Positions 41,411 through 50,367 of a stretch of 64,000 nt of DNA are shown piece by piece (within the stretch, counting starts at the first letter, position 1; each line of letters opens with the position of its first letter). The position numbers and the translations under genes were made by a program. Source of the stretch: Deltaproteobacteria bacterium (lineage in GTDB: Bacteria > Myxococcota_A > Polyangia > Polyangiales > Polyangiaceae). Location of the stretch: the NCBI GenBank assembly GCA_016218915.1, contig JACRCQ010000061.1:1-64000 (forward strand), written 5' to 3'. A model generated the notes under the pieces. That model ran no database searches. It worked only from the letters and a program-made list of their open reading frames with translations, and was not told the origin of the DNA.

Positions 41411-42733
41411 ATGCGCCTGGTTCGCGCTTGTGTCGTCGGTGGGGTTGTTGCCGTATCAGCTTGCTCAGCCAGCGGAGGAGGCGGCGACGTCGGCTCGACT
41501 GGGGGCAGCGCAGGGCAGGACGCGTCCGCGGGCACGGGTGGCGGCGGTAGCGGCGGCGACGCCAGCGTGAAGGACCAGGTCATTCTCCCGGACACCACGC
41601 AGGATCAGAACCTCAATCCTGACACCGGATGCGCAACCTCGGTTGCCGAAGCCAAGCAGGCTCCTGCAGCCATGATGGTGGTGCTCGACAAGAGCTCGAG
41701 CATGGCGCAGGCCAACAAGTGGGCGTTTGCGGGGCAGGCTGTGGTGCAGGCGATCGACAACGATGCGTTCGACACCATGTGGCTCGGGCTGTACGCAGCA
41801 CCAACCGCCACGATTCCAGGCCCATCCTGCCTGATGGGATTGCCGGTTCCGTGCGAGGCGCCCGCGTTTCCGCAAATCCCGTTGGAGCTCGCGGGAACCG
41901 CGAAGACCAGCGATCCAAACTCGGTTCGTGGAAAGATCATGTGGTTCGTTTCCAACGTGAAGCCGGCCGGCGGGCAGGGCGATGCTTCACCGATGTACGC
42001 TGCGCTGCAGAACGCGATCTCCGCGCTCCAGACCTGGAACGAGGATGGAAAGCGCCTGCTGCTGCTGGTGACCGACGGCACCCTGAGCTGCAACCAGTTC
42101 TCGAATCGCCCGGGATTTGCGGACTGCAACGGGTGCGACCACGACTGGGAAGACCCCAACAACATCGTGGATCTGCTCGCCAAGGCGAACACGGATGCGT
42201 CCAAGCCCATCGAGTCGTTCGTGGTCGGCGTGCCAGGCTCCGATTCCTACGATCAGAGCGCGTGCAACTACCCGCCCTACCACATGCGCCTCGCGCTGAG
42301 CGCCATGGCCTACGCCGGCTCGCCCACCAATGTCGATCCGAATTGCACGGGCACAACGTTCACGCAGGGGGGCGGCGACCCTGGTACCTCGTGTCACTTC
42401 GACATGACCCAGGGCAACTTCAACGCGCAGGCGCTGGCGGACATTATCAACCAGATCCGCGGCAAGACCCTGGGGTGCGTCTACGAATTGCCGGTGCCCG
42501 AAAGCGGCACCGTGGACAAGACGCGCGTCAACGTGCAGTACAGCACAGGCGGCGGGCCCATGACGGATCTGCTCAAGCGCTCGGATCCGAACGACACGTG
42601 CACAAACGACGGCTGCTGGGACTACGACGCCAACGGCAAGGTGATCCTGATCGGCAAGGCGTGCGACTCGGTCAAGAGCGCGGTGGATGCCAAGGTCCAG
42701 ATCGTCGTGGGCTGCCAGACGAACGTGAAATAG
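41411..42733 (+). CDS. von Willebrand factor A-domain lipoprotein
   Basis: 440 aa. The signal ends in VAVSAC (Cys18) and the ATG has AGGAGG upstream. A Gly/Ser spacer (19-50) precedes the vWA domain at about 85-345. The MIDAS metal site is present: D93-x-S95-x-S97 (LDKSSSM), a distal Asp in LVTDGTLSC, and central strands. Inserted Cys-rich loops (CNQFSNRPGFADCNGCDHD) are common in myxobacterial members. The C-terminal 100 residues carry more paired cysteines. It is probably a surface adhesion or ligand-binding protein. Confidence 0.9.
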   Translation: MRLVRACVVGGVVAVSACSASGGGGDVGSTGGSAGQDASAGTGGGGSGGDASVKDQVILPDTTQDQNLNPDTGCATSVAEAKQAPAAMMVVLDKSSSMAQANKWAFAGQAVVQAIDNDAFDTMWLGLYAAPTATIPGPSCLMGLPVPCEAPAFPQIPLELAGTAKTSDPNSVRGKIMWFVSNVKPAGGQGDASPMYAALQNAISALQTWNEDGKRLLLLVTDGTLSCNQFSNRPGFADCNGCDHDWEDPNNIVDLLAKANTDASKPIESFVVGVPGSDSYDQSACNYPPYHMRLALSAMAYAGSPTNVDPNCTGTTFTQGGGDPGTSCHFDMTQGNFNAQALADIINQIRGKTLGCVYELPVPESGTVDKTRVNVQYSTGGGPMTDLLKRSDPNDTCTNDGCWDYDANGKVILIGKACDSVKSAVDAKVQIVVGCQTNVK

Positions 42734-42781
42734 AGCGCACAGAGCCGCGAGCGTGGAGCCGCTAGCGTGGAGCCGCGACCG

Positions 42782-43843
42782 TCAGGGAGCGGGCCGCGCC
42801 AGCACTGGCTCGCGCGACAGCGTCACGCCGAATCGCTCCCTGACGCGCTCCACGATCTCCGCCTCCAGCGCCAGCAGCTCGCCCGTGGTTCCCCCTCGAT
42901 TGACCAATGCCAGCGCATGCTTCTGCGAGATCCCGACACCGCCGCGGCAGTAGCCCTTCGCGAATCCCGCACGCTCGATCAACCACGCAGCCGGGACCTT
43001 CCACGTTGCGTCGGCTGAAGGCCAGGCCGGAATCGAGACCTGGTCGCCGAGACGCGCGTGCACAGCCTGCACCAGCGCTTCCCACGCATCGCGCTCGAGG
43101 ATCGGGTTGGTAAAGTAGGAGCCCGCGCTCACGGACTCGGGATCGGCAGCGTCTACGACCATCCCTTTGGACCGCCTGAGCCTCACGATCGTCTCGCCCA
43201 CGAGCTTGAGCGGTGCACGTCCGCCTTCCTCGACTTCGAGAGCGCGCGCCAGCTCAGCGTACTTCACCGGCGCGGCCAGGGAGTCTTCGCGCAGCTCCAG
43301 CCGGATCGACGTGATGATCCACCGGTGCGGCTGCTCCTTGAAGATGCTGTGCCGGTAGGACAGGCGGCACTGCTCGCGGGTCATGGTCACGAACGCGCGC
43401 GCTTCGCGGTCCCACGCGCGCACGTCGAGCAGGACCTCGCCCACTTCGCGCCCGTAGGCGCCCACGTTCTGGATCGGCGTGGCCCCTGCGCATCCCGGGA
43501 TCCCGGCAAGGCACTCCACCCCCATCCACCCCTGGGCAACGCAGTGGGCCACCGTCTCGTCCCAGGGTTCCCCGGCACCGAGATGCAGAACGACACGGCC
43601 AGCGGTCGCTTCGTGGTCCAGGGATCGAATGGCCATCTGAATCGCCAGGCCCGGCCAGCCTTCGTCAGGCACCACGAGGTTGCTTCCACCACCGAGCACC
43701 AGCACCGCATCGCCTCGGTCCGACGCATCCTGCAGAGCATCGAGGAGGTCGTCTTCGGTGCAGACCTTTGCGAAGCGCGCTGCCTCACCGCCCAGCTGCA
43801 GGGTCGTGAGGGGAGCGAGCGGGACCTTGTGCTCGATGCGCAT
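42782..43843 (-). CDS. murB: UDP-N-acetylenolpyruvoylglucosamine reductase
   Basis: 353 aa from the ATG at 43843; a longer frame to 43879 starts with a Pro/Arg/His-rich stretch atypical of the family. The FAD domain has LGGGSNLVV (49-57) and AGIPGCAGATPIQNVGAYG. The catalytic domain has SYRHSIFK (Arg164) and the proton donor Ser242 in SAGSYFTNP. Length and the Tyr loop match type I (E. coli-like) MurB. It reduces UDP-GlcNAc-enolpyruvate to UDP-MurNAc with NADPH in the cytosol. Here it is outside the usual mur/fts cluster and stands alone. Confidence 0.95.
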   Translation of the reverse strand: MRIEHKVPLAPLTTLQLGGEAARFAKVCTEDDLLDALQDASDRGDAVLVLGGGSNLVVPDEGWPGLAIQMAIRSLDHEATAGRVVLHLGAGEPWDETVAHCVAQGWMGVECLAGIPGCAGATPIQNVGAYGREVGEVLLDVRAWDREARAFVTMTREQCRLSYRHSIFKEQPHRWIITSIRLELREDSLAAPVKYAELARALEVEEGGRAPLKLVGETIVRLRRSKGMVVDAADPESVSAGSYFTNPILERDAWEALVQAVHARLGDQVSIPAWPSADATWKVPAAWLIERAGFAKGYCRGGVGISQKHALALVNRGGTTGELLALEAEIVERVRERFGVTLSREPVLARPAP

Positions 43844-43975
43844 GGTGGAGGGAATACGATGGTGACCGCGTGGCCGCAACCCGGTCGCGCGCGAGCTTGA
43901 GCCACGCCTACGGTTGGGCTAAGTCGACGCTCATGCTTCCGGCTTCGCATCCAGGTCATCGCAGGTAGACAGGGA

Positions 43976-45142
43976 ATGGCAGGGGGCAGACAACGCGCGC
44001 GGGAGTGGCTGACTTGGACCATCGGGCTCGCCTTGCTCGTCAGCGTGGTGATCATGGGTCTGCGCGTCGCCATCGAGGTGGGCGCGATCGTTGCCGGTGG
44101 TTTCACGCCCTTGCTCTTCAACCTGATCGGGTCTTGGCAGGTCGTGCTCTTCGCGACGCTCGTACTTGCGCTTGCGCTGGCTTGGGGGCGCGGCGATCAC
44201 CTCCCTTCGCTGCGAGCTTTCAGGCGTCAACCGGTGCGATGGCTCGTGGGCGCATTGCTCCTGCTCATCGCGCTTCGCGTGACCCGCAAGGGCGTGGCCG
44301 TCAACTCGCTGGGGCTCGTGTCGGACGCTCCGAACAAGACGTTCTGGATGGACAAAGGACACCCGCAACGTCAGCCTGCCAGGGTACAGCCCAATCAATA
44401 CGGGTTTCGAGACTCGCCCTGGACGAGCCAGCCAGCGCTTGGGACCACGCGCGTGCTGCTCATCGGCGATTCGTTCGTCTATGGCGCCGGGGTCGCCGAC
44501 TACGAGGGTTTGCTGCACCGCCAGCTCGCCCGCAGCCTCGGCCAGATTTCACCGCACCAAACCTGGGAAGTGCTCAATGGCGGCCGTCCGGGATGGAGCC
44601 ATCTGAGCTACTTCGATGCAGCGCTGCGGCTGATGCGAGAGCTGCACCCAAAGGTGATCGTCATCGGCAGCCTCGGCGGCTCGGACTGGGACGTGTTCGA
44701 CTTCCAGCAGCAGCTCGACCTGCTGGGGCGTCGGCTGTTCTACGTGGCCTGGCAGGTGGGCGCGGTCACGGATCTGAATGAGCTGAGCCTGCGATCCGAG
44801 CGGACCATGTGCCCTGCCGGAGAGGACTGCCCGCGCATGGGTGAGCCCCTGGCACGGGCACGGCTTGAACGTCTGCTCGCCGAAGCCGCGGCCTCGCACA
44901 CCGAGGTCGTGGTGTGGGAGTACTTCCGCCCGATCTCGTTCTTTGCGAAGATCGACGCGCCGAACTTCCACCGCGCGAGCTGGCCCGCAGGATTCGAGCA
45001 ATGGACCGACGACCCGGCGCTCGCGATCCCGATCGACCGGCACCCGACGGCCGCCGGCAATGCCGTGATCGCATCGACGTTGGCCCGGATCCTGGTCCGT
45101 CTGGTGAATGCAGCTCCGACGTCCGCGGAGGGCGTGCGATGA
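43976..45142 (+). CDS. SGNH/GDSL-type hydrolase with N-terminal membrane spans
   Basis: 388 aa. Three hydrophobic spans lie at about 13-43, 45-70 and 88-101. The SGNH domain follows, with the nucleophile Ser166 in LLIGDSFVYG, the second block LNGGRPGWS, GSLGGSDWD, and Asp354/His356 in the IDRHPTAAGN segment. Family members are O-acyl esterases or acyltransferases of surface polysaccharides. Its stop overlaps the start of the DUF5989 peptide by four bases, and a carbamoyltransferase follows, so this three-gene set probably modifies a glycan or lipid-linked sugar at the membrane. Confidence 0.85.
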   Translation: MAGGRQRAREWLTWTIGLALLVSVVIMGLRVAIEVGAIVAGGFTPLLFNLIGSWQVVLFATLVLALALAWGRGDHLPSLRAFRRQPVRWLVGALLLLIALRVTRKGVAVNSLGLVSDAPNKTFWMDKGHPQRQPARVQPNQYGFRDSPWTSQPALGTTRVLLIGDSFVYGAGVADYEGLLHRQLARSLGQISPHQTWEVLNGGRPGWSHLSYFDAALRLMRELHPKVIVIGSLGGSDWDVFDFQQQLDLLGRRLFYVAWQVGAVTDLNELSLRSERTMCPAGEDCPRMGEPLARARLERLLAEAAASHTEVVVWEYFRPISFFAKIDAPNFHRASWPAGFEQWTDDPALAIPIDRHPTAAGNAVIASTLARILVRLVNAAPTSAEGVR

Positions 45143-45321
45143 GGCGCATGCTTCGCCGTTGGAGAGCGCGCGCAGCTGATGCGACGTCGCTGCTCGGATT
45201 CCTGGCGAAGCGTAGATCTCTGTGGCTGGCGCTGCTGGTGGCGCTGCTTCTGCTGCTGACTGGCGCGCTGTACGTGGTGCAGACGGCCGCCGTGGCGCCG
45301 TACGTTTATCCGTTGTTCTGA
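45139..45321 (+). CDS. DUF5989-type small membrane peptide
   Basis: 60 aa from the ATG at 45139, whose ATGA overlaps the SGNH gene's stop. A basic N-terminus precedes SLLGFLAKRRSLWL, one span with a Leu run (about 30-50), and the C-terminus VAPYVYPLF, a pattern typical of DUF5989. Members occur beside carbamoyltransferases and SGNH proteins. It is probably a tiny membrane partner that holds the complex together. It ends one base before the next gene's start. Confidence 0.8.
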   Translation: MRRMLRRWRARAADATSLLGFLAKRRSLWLALLVALLLLLTGALYVVQTAAVAPYVYPLF

Positions 45322-45322
45322 G

Positions 45323-47488
45323 GTGTGCGTGAAGATTCTCGGGCTCTCGGCTCACTACCACGATGCCGCAGCAGCGCTGCTGGTCGATGGGCACATCGTG
45401 GCCGCAGCCCAGGAAGAGCGCTTCAGCCGCACCAAGCACGACGCCGGCTTTCCCCTGCAGGCGGCGCAGTTCTGCCTGCAGAGAGGCGGGCTGCGCGCAG
45501 ACCAGCTCGACGCAGTCGCCTGGTACGAGAAGCCGTTCCAGAAGTTCGATCGGCTCCTGAGCGGCTTCCTGCAGGAAGCACCCCGAGGCATGGGACGCTT
45601 CATCCAGGCCGTGCCGCTGTGGCTCGGCGCCAGGCTCTGGGTGCGCTCCGAGATCGCGGACCTGCTCGAAGCCGAATGCCCGGTGTACTTCCTGCAGCAC
45701 CACGAATCGCACGCGGCCTCTGCTTATGGTCCGAGCCCGTTCGAGGAAGCGGCTGTGCTCACGCTCGACGGAGTCGGGGAGTGGACGACCAACGGGCTGT
45801 GGGAAGCGCGCGGCTGCGAAGTTTGTCCGATCGCCGAGCTGCAGTACCCCGACTCTCTGGGGCTGCTCTACTCCGCATGCACTGCCTGGTGCGGGTTCCG
45901 CGTCAATGATGGCGAGTACAAGCTCATGGGGCTTGCTCCGTATGGCGAGCCGCGCTTCGTGCAGACCCTGCTCGACGAGGTGATCGACGTCCGCAGCGAT
46001 GGCTCCTACCGGTTGAATCCCGAGTACTTCGCGTACCGGTATCAGGAGCGGATGACCTCGCCCGCGTTCGATCGACTCTTCGGATCAGCGGCTCACCCGC
46101 CAGGGCAGCTTCCGACCAAGCTGCAGGCAGACATGGCGCGATCGATCCAGGCGATCACCGAAGACGTCGTGCTCAAGCAGGCGCGCCATGCGCGCAAGCA
46201 GACCGCAATGCGCTCGCTGTGCATGGCAGGGGGCGTGGCGCTGAACTGCGTGGCCAACGGGCGTCTCGCGCGAGAGGCGGTGTTTGATCAGCTCTGGATC
46301 CAACCTGCGGCCGGCGACGCGGGCGGGGCTCTGGGCGCAGCGTTTGCCCTGCATTTTCGCCTCGAACGCCCGACGCGCGAGCTGCGAGACCACGATGCGC
46401 AGCAGGGCTCGCTTCTGGGTCCGGAGTTCTCCGAGCAAGAGATGGAGGAAGCGATTCACCGGGCAGGGCTCACGTACAGACGGCTCGAGCCAGAGCAGCT
46501 CACCGAGCAGGTGGCTGCGTCCATCGCGGCAGGAAACGTGGTGGGATGGTTCCAGGGCCGCATGGAATTCGGACCGCGCGCCCTTGGAAACCGTTCCATC
46601 CTGGCTGACCCGCGCGACCCGGACATGCAGTCGCGCGTCAACCGTGCAGTCAAGTTCCGCGAGGGCTTCCGCCCCTTCGCCCCCATGGTCCTGCAGGACA
46701 GAGTTTCAAAGCACTTCCTGCTCCCCTGCCCTTCGCCCTACATGCTGCTGACCGGAAGCGTGATCGGCGCCGAGCCTTTGCCCGATCCTCTGGCAGAGCT
46801 GAACGAAGCCCGTGGATTGCGAAAGATTCGCTCAGCCTTGCCTGCGATCACCCACGTCGACGCGAGCGCGCGCGTGCAGACCGTCGCAGCGGGCTCCAAT
46901 CCCCGAATCGAGGCGCTGCTCGATCGATTCGAGCAGAAGACAGGGTGTCCGGTGCTTCTCAACACGTCATTCAACGTCAAGGACGAGCCAATCGTGTGCA
47001 GCCCGTGGGAAGCGATCCAGTGCTTCTGCCGGGCGCGCATCGAGGAGCTGGTGATCGGTCCGTTCGTGGTGACCGCAACCGACGAGGACAAGAAGAGGGT
47101 GATCGCCCTGCCGGCTCCGACCGCGGCTGCGCAGCGCGCGTGGGGGAAAGCGCTGCTGGAAATCGTTGGAGGTGCAGTGGGCTTCGGTATCGCCACAGGG
47201 TTCCTGCACAGCCCGCGTCTCGGCTGGGGATTGCTAGCAATCGCGGCCACCATGGCAACCCTTCGCGTGATTCTGCCGTCCGCTCGCGGTGCTGTGGATC
47301 GCGCGCTTGCCGCGATCGGCAAGGCGCTGTCGATGATTCTTGCAGTACCCGCGCTTGCGTTCGTGTTCGTCGCTGTGATCGTGCCCTGGGGCGTGCTGTG
47401 GGGCGACCGCAAGCGCACGGACGCAGAGGGCGGGAGCTTGTGGCGGAAGCCGGCGCAGCCGACGCACGACCCGAAGCAGCCGCACTAG
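45323..47488 (+). CDS. Carbamoyltransferase (NodU/TobZ family) with fused SxtJ-like C-terminus
   Basis: 721 aa. The start is GTG at 45323 or, closer to the usual M-K-I-L-G N-terminus, GTG at 45329. The N-terminal ASKHA-like domain has LSAHYHDAAAALL, LQHHESHAASA and LTLDGVGEW. The C-terminal YrdC-like half has GNVVGWFQGRMEFGPRALGN, REGFRPFAPM and LLNTSFNVKDEPIV. It transfers a carbamoyl group from carbamoyl-AMP to a hydroxyl of a sugar or similar. After residue about 600 comes a 115-residue tail with hydrophobic spans and GDRKRTD, like SxtJ, normally a separate neighbouring protein. The SGNH and DUF5989 genes upstream complete the module. Confidence 0.9.
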   Translation: MCVKILGLSAHYHDAAAALLVDGHIVAAAQEERFSRTKHDAGFPLQAAQFCLQRGGLRADQLDAVAWYEKPFQKFDRLLSGFLQEAPRGMGRFIQAVPLWLGARLWVRSEIADLLEAECPVYFLQHHESHAASAYGPSPFEEAAVLTLDGVGEWTTNGLWEARGCEVCPIAELQYPDSLGLLYSACTAWCGFRVNDGEYKLMGLAPYGEPRFVQTLLDEVIDVRSDGSYRLNPEYFAYRYQERMTSPAFDRLFGSAAHPPGQLPTKLQADMARSIQAITEDVVLKQARHARKQTAMRSLCMAGGVALNCVANGRLAREAVFDQLWIQPAAGDAGGALGAAFALHFRLERPTRELRDHDAQQGSLLGPEFSEQEMEEAIHRAGLTYRRLEPEQLTEQVAASIAAGNVVGWFQGRMEFGPRALGNRSILADPRDPDMQSRVNRAVKFREGFRPFAPMVLQDRVSKHFLLPCPSPYMLLTGSVIGAEPLPDPLAELNEARGLRKIRSALPAITHVDASARVQTVAAGSNPRIEALLDRFEQKTGCPVLLNTSFNVKDEPIVCSPWEAIQCFCRARIEELVIGPFVVTATDEDKKRVIALPAPTAAAQRAWGKALLEIVGGAVGFGIATGFLHSPRLGWGLLAIAATMATLRVILPSARGAVDRALAAIGKALSMILAVPALAFVFVAVIVPWGVLWGDRKRTDAEGGSLWRKPAQPTHDPKQPH

Positions 47489-47613
47489 CGCCTTGATGCC
47501 TCCCATGCGTCCACTACGTGCTACAATCCCGGCCGACGCGGTCGTCACAGGCGGACGTCTCGCTTCGCTTGCCCCAGCAAGGTGCGCCGGGCTGAGAAGA
47601 AAGGGAGAAAGCA

Positions 47614-49590
47614 ATGATTCGATCGGCGGTGCGAATTGCGGCTCCACTGGCGACGGCGGCGCTTGCCATCTCCCTCTTCATCCCCCGCGCGTACGGCGAT
47701 ATCATTCCCGCGGACCGGAGAACCGACTGGCAACCCGGCATCGAAGGGGGCATCCCTTCCCGGACCACGATTTGCGCCAACGTGAAGACGCAGCACGGAG
47801 CAATCGGCGACGGCATTACCGATGACAGCCAGGCTTTCCAGGCAGCCATCGCGTCCTGCCCCGAGGGGCAGGTCGTGCTCATCCCGAGCGGCACGTACCG
47901 ACTCAACGACAGCCTCCTCGTCGAAAAGGGAATCGTGCTGCGCGGCGAGGGCCCCTCCAACACGAAGCTCCTGTTCTACGGGGCGGCCGCAACGTCGGAC
48001 CGAGGATACATTCACCTCGGCGACCTTTGGGACAACAACTCCAACTACACGGCTGTTACCCAGGCTACGAAGGGGTCGGCGACGCTGGCGGTGGCTGCCA
48101 CCAGCGGGTTCAGCGAGGGGGGCTACGTCTTCATCGACCAGATCGACGATCCATCGTTCGTGACCATTCATGGAATCGGCGGGACCTGCGACTGGTGCGG
48201 CAGCCGCAATGGCCAATCCCGCGCTCTCACGCAGATGATGAAGATCACCGGTGTAGGCACCAATTCCCTCACCGTGGACCCCGCGCCCTACTTGACCTAT
48301 TCGTCGGCATTCTCTCCGGAGATCTACAAGCCGCTGAAGGTAACGGCCGAGGCCGGCATCGAGGATCTGTACATCGAAGACGCTTCGGGCGGCGCGTCAC
48401 GCGACAACATCCGCCTGAAGAACTGCGCCCGGTGCTGGGTCAGGAACATCGAGAGCAACAGGGTGCAAGAGCATCACATCCTGGCGCAGCAGTGCTACCG
48501 GTGCGAGATCCGCGACAGCTACATCCACGATGCGCACGTCTTCGGGGGTGGACAGGGGTACGGAATCCTGTTGTCCATGGCCACGACGGCGACGCTGGTG
48601 GAAAACAACATCCTGTACGACCTTCACTGCCCGGGGATGATCGCGAGCGGCCCGTCGGGCAATGTAATGGCCTACAACTACTCGCTCAAGACCCACGGGA
48701 CCCAGGACAACTGGAGCTACGGCTCTTTCACCGACCATGCAGCTCATCCGCACATGAACCTGTTCGAGGGGAACGTCGGGCACAGCTTTGGAGCTGATTT
48801 CTACTGGGGTTCGGCGAGCCACCAGACGGTCTACCGAAACCACTTCGACATGGCCGACCCTGGCAAGACAGCAGGACTTCAGGGCGTGCGAGTGGACAAG
48901 TACAACTACTTCTTCAACATCGTCGGAAACGTCCTGGGTGCGCCGGGTACGCAGGGTGTGTACGAGTTCCCGGGTGCGGCGACGTGCGACGTGTTCGTGA
49001 AGGCGGCCTTCGTGCTCGGCTACGAGAGCTCCTGCAGTGCTGCCACGGATCCGCAGGTTCTCGCCACGCTCCTGAGACACGGCAACTACGACGGCATCAC
49101 ACAGACGACGCAGTGGGACAGCACCAATGCCGATCACACGCTCCCACCTTCTCTGTACCATTCCTCCAAACCCGCCTTCTTCGGTTGCAGGCGGTGGCCC
49201 CCTATCGGCTCGGATCTCGATCCGATGGTAAGCCGTCTGCCCGCTCAGGATCGCTACGAAGGTGTGGATCCTTGCCAGGGCGACGCTGGTGGGACAGGCG
49301 GCGCGGCCGGCAATGGCGCGGCTGGCAATGGCGCGGCCGGCAATGGCGCGGCTGGCAATGGCGCGGCTGGCAATGGCGCGGGCGGCGCAGGGGCCTCGGC
49401 GGGCAACGGCGCTGGCGGCGGAAACGCCTCGGTTCCGGGAGGATCGAGTGGGGACGACGGAAGCTGCGGCTGTCGGACTGTGGCTGACGCGGGCATGCCG
49501 GGCTGGGTCGGACTGATTGCGCTCGGTGGGCTGGCGGGCGGCATCTGTCGACGCAGGTGCAAGAGCAAGCGGAATCCGATTCAGGGTTAG
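47614..49590 (+). CDS. Right-handed beta-helix (pectate-lyase-3-like) protein with MYXO-CTERM tail
   Basis: 658 aa with a signal peptide ending around ALAISLFIPRAYG. Residues about 55-80 match the family opening (HGAIGDGITDDSQAFQAAI). The helix continues with many short strands and coils (ENNILYDLHCPG, MNLFEGNVGHSFG, QTVYRNHFDMAD) to about residue 470. After about 545 comes a Gly/Ala/Asn linker of repeated GNGAA units, then GSCGCR, a span and RRRCKSKR, a MYXO-CTERM tail. It is probably a surface polysaccharide lyase or hydrolase. The catalytic residues cannot be placed with confidence. Confidence 0.85.
   Translation: MIRSAVRIAAPLATAALAISLFIPRAYGDIIPADRRTDWQPGIEGGIPSRTTICANVKTQHGAIGDGITDDSQAFQAAIASCPEGQVVLIPSGTYRLNDSLLVEKGIVLRGEGPSNTKLLFYGAAATSDRGYIHLGDLWDNNSNYTAVTQATKGSATLAVAATSGFSEGGYVFIDQIDDPSFVTIHGIGGTCDWCGSRNGQSRALTQMMKITGVGTNSLTVDPAPYLTYSSAFSPEIYKPLKVTAEAGIEDLYIEDASGGASRDNIRLKNCARCWVRNIESNRVQEHHILAQQCYRCEIRDSYIHDAHVFGGGQGYGILLSMATTATLVENNILYDLHCPGMIASGPSGNVMAYNYSLKTHGTQDNWSYGSFTDHAAHPHMNLFEGNVGHSFGADFYWGSASHQTVYRNHFDMADPGKTAGLQGVRVDKYNYFFNIVGNVLGAPGTQGVYEFPGAATCDVFVKAAFVLGYESSCSAATDPQVLATLLRHGNYDGITQTTQWDSTNADHTLPPSLYHSSKPAFFGCRRWPPIGSDLDPMVSRLPAQDRYEGVDPCQGDAGGTGGAAGNGAAGNGAAGNGAAGNGAAGNGAGGAGASAGNGAGGGNASVPGGSSGDDGSCGCRTVADAGMPGWVGLIALGGLAGGICRRRCKSKRNPIQG
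49300..49374. repeat. Five 15-bp tandem repeats encoding GNGAA-type units
   Basis: Units of the form GGCGCGGC(C/T)GGCAAT repeat five times, in frame with the beta-helix gene, and make the Gly/Asn/Ala linker before its sorting tail. Only the C/T position varies. The unit length is a multiple of three, so copy-number changes would only alter linker length. Confidence 0.9.
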
Positions 49591-49704
49591 GGCAACACGG
49601 GGAGCGCAAGCTACGAGATGCCGCAGCTGGTGGCGGGCGGCGATCGGGCCGGCAATGCCGACGGCAAGAGCTTCAGCGGGCCGCCGTCTGCGCGTCCACG
49701 AGAG

Positions 49705-50187
49705 CTACCAGGAAAGCACATCGCTGGCGTTCGTGCAGGTGGGTTCGCACGCAGGCCCATTGGGTTGACTCGTCTTGTAGGTAGGCGAATAGGTCTGCTC
49801 CGCGAGCTCGCTGGAATCCCTTCGGACAATCACGCGCACCTGCTTTGGGAGAGTGCCAAGGAATCTCACCTCAGAGAGCGACTGCTGGGCTACGGCGAGC
49901 TCAGAGCCTGACAGTCCGAGTTGAACGTCGTCTGCGTCGCACGCGTTGGCCGGGGTGCCCTTGGCGAGCGGAATGGTCGCGGAGCACAGGACCGTGCGTC
50001 CGTCGGCTTCGAGCGCCACCTGATAGCTTCCTGTCGGCCAGCTGGAAGCCTGGAACGCAACCACGAATCCGTTCTGGCAACCCAGCATCGTGCAGGCCTT
50101 GTCCGAGCTCGGATCGACCACGCACGCGCCCATCAGGATGGCAAGTAGACCGACGACAAAACCTGGATTGGGGGAGTTGCGGCTCAT
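49705..50187 (-). CDS. Small lipoprotein, function unknown
   Basis: 160 aa from the ATG at 50187. The signal ends in AILMGAC (Cys22). The mature part starts VVDPSSDKACTMLGCQNGF and then forms strands (QASSWPTGSYQVALEADGRTVLC, FLGTLPKQVRVIVRRD). Cysteines at the start and end probably pair. Similar CTMLGC-type lipoproteins are frequent in Polyangia. The gene is alone in its gap. Confidence 0.7.
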   Translation of the reverse strand: MSRNSPNPGFVVGLLAILMGACVVDPSSDKACTMLGCQNGFVVAFQASSWPTGSYQVALEADGRTVLCSATIPLAKGTPANACDADDVQLGLSGSELAVAQQSLSEVRFLGTLPKQVRVIVRRDSSELAEQTYSPTYKTSQPNGPACEPTCTNASDVLSW

Positions 50188-50367
50188 GCCCGACACGTTG
50201 CAATGCACGTGCCACCGCGACAATGACCCGCGCTACGTGCCGATCGTGGGGCTTTTTGCTGATCGATATGAAGCATCCGACTTCAGGTAGCCGAACCGAA
50301 ACCTGGCACACAGTGGGCCAGTGTAGTCCGCGGGTGGGGGTTCCGCCGGCTGCGCGAGCCCCGTCAA

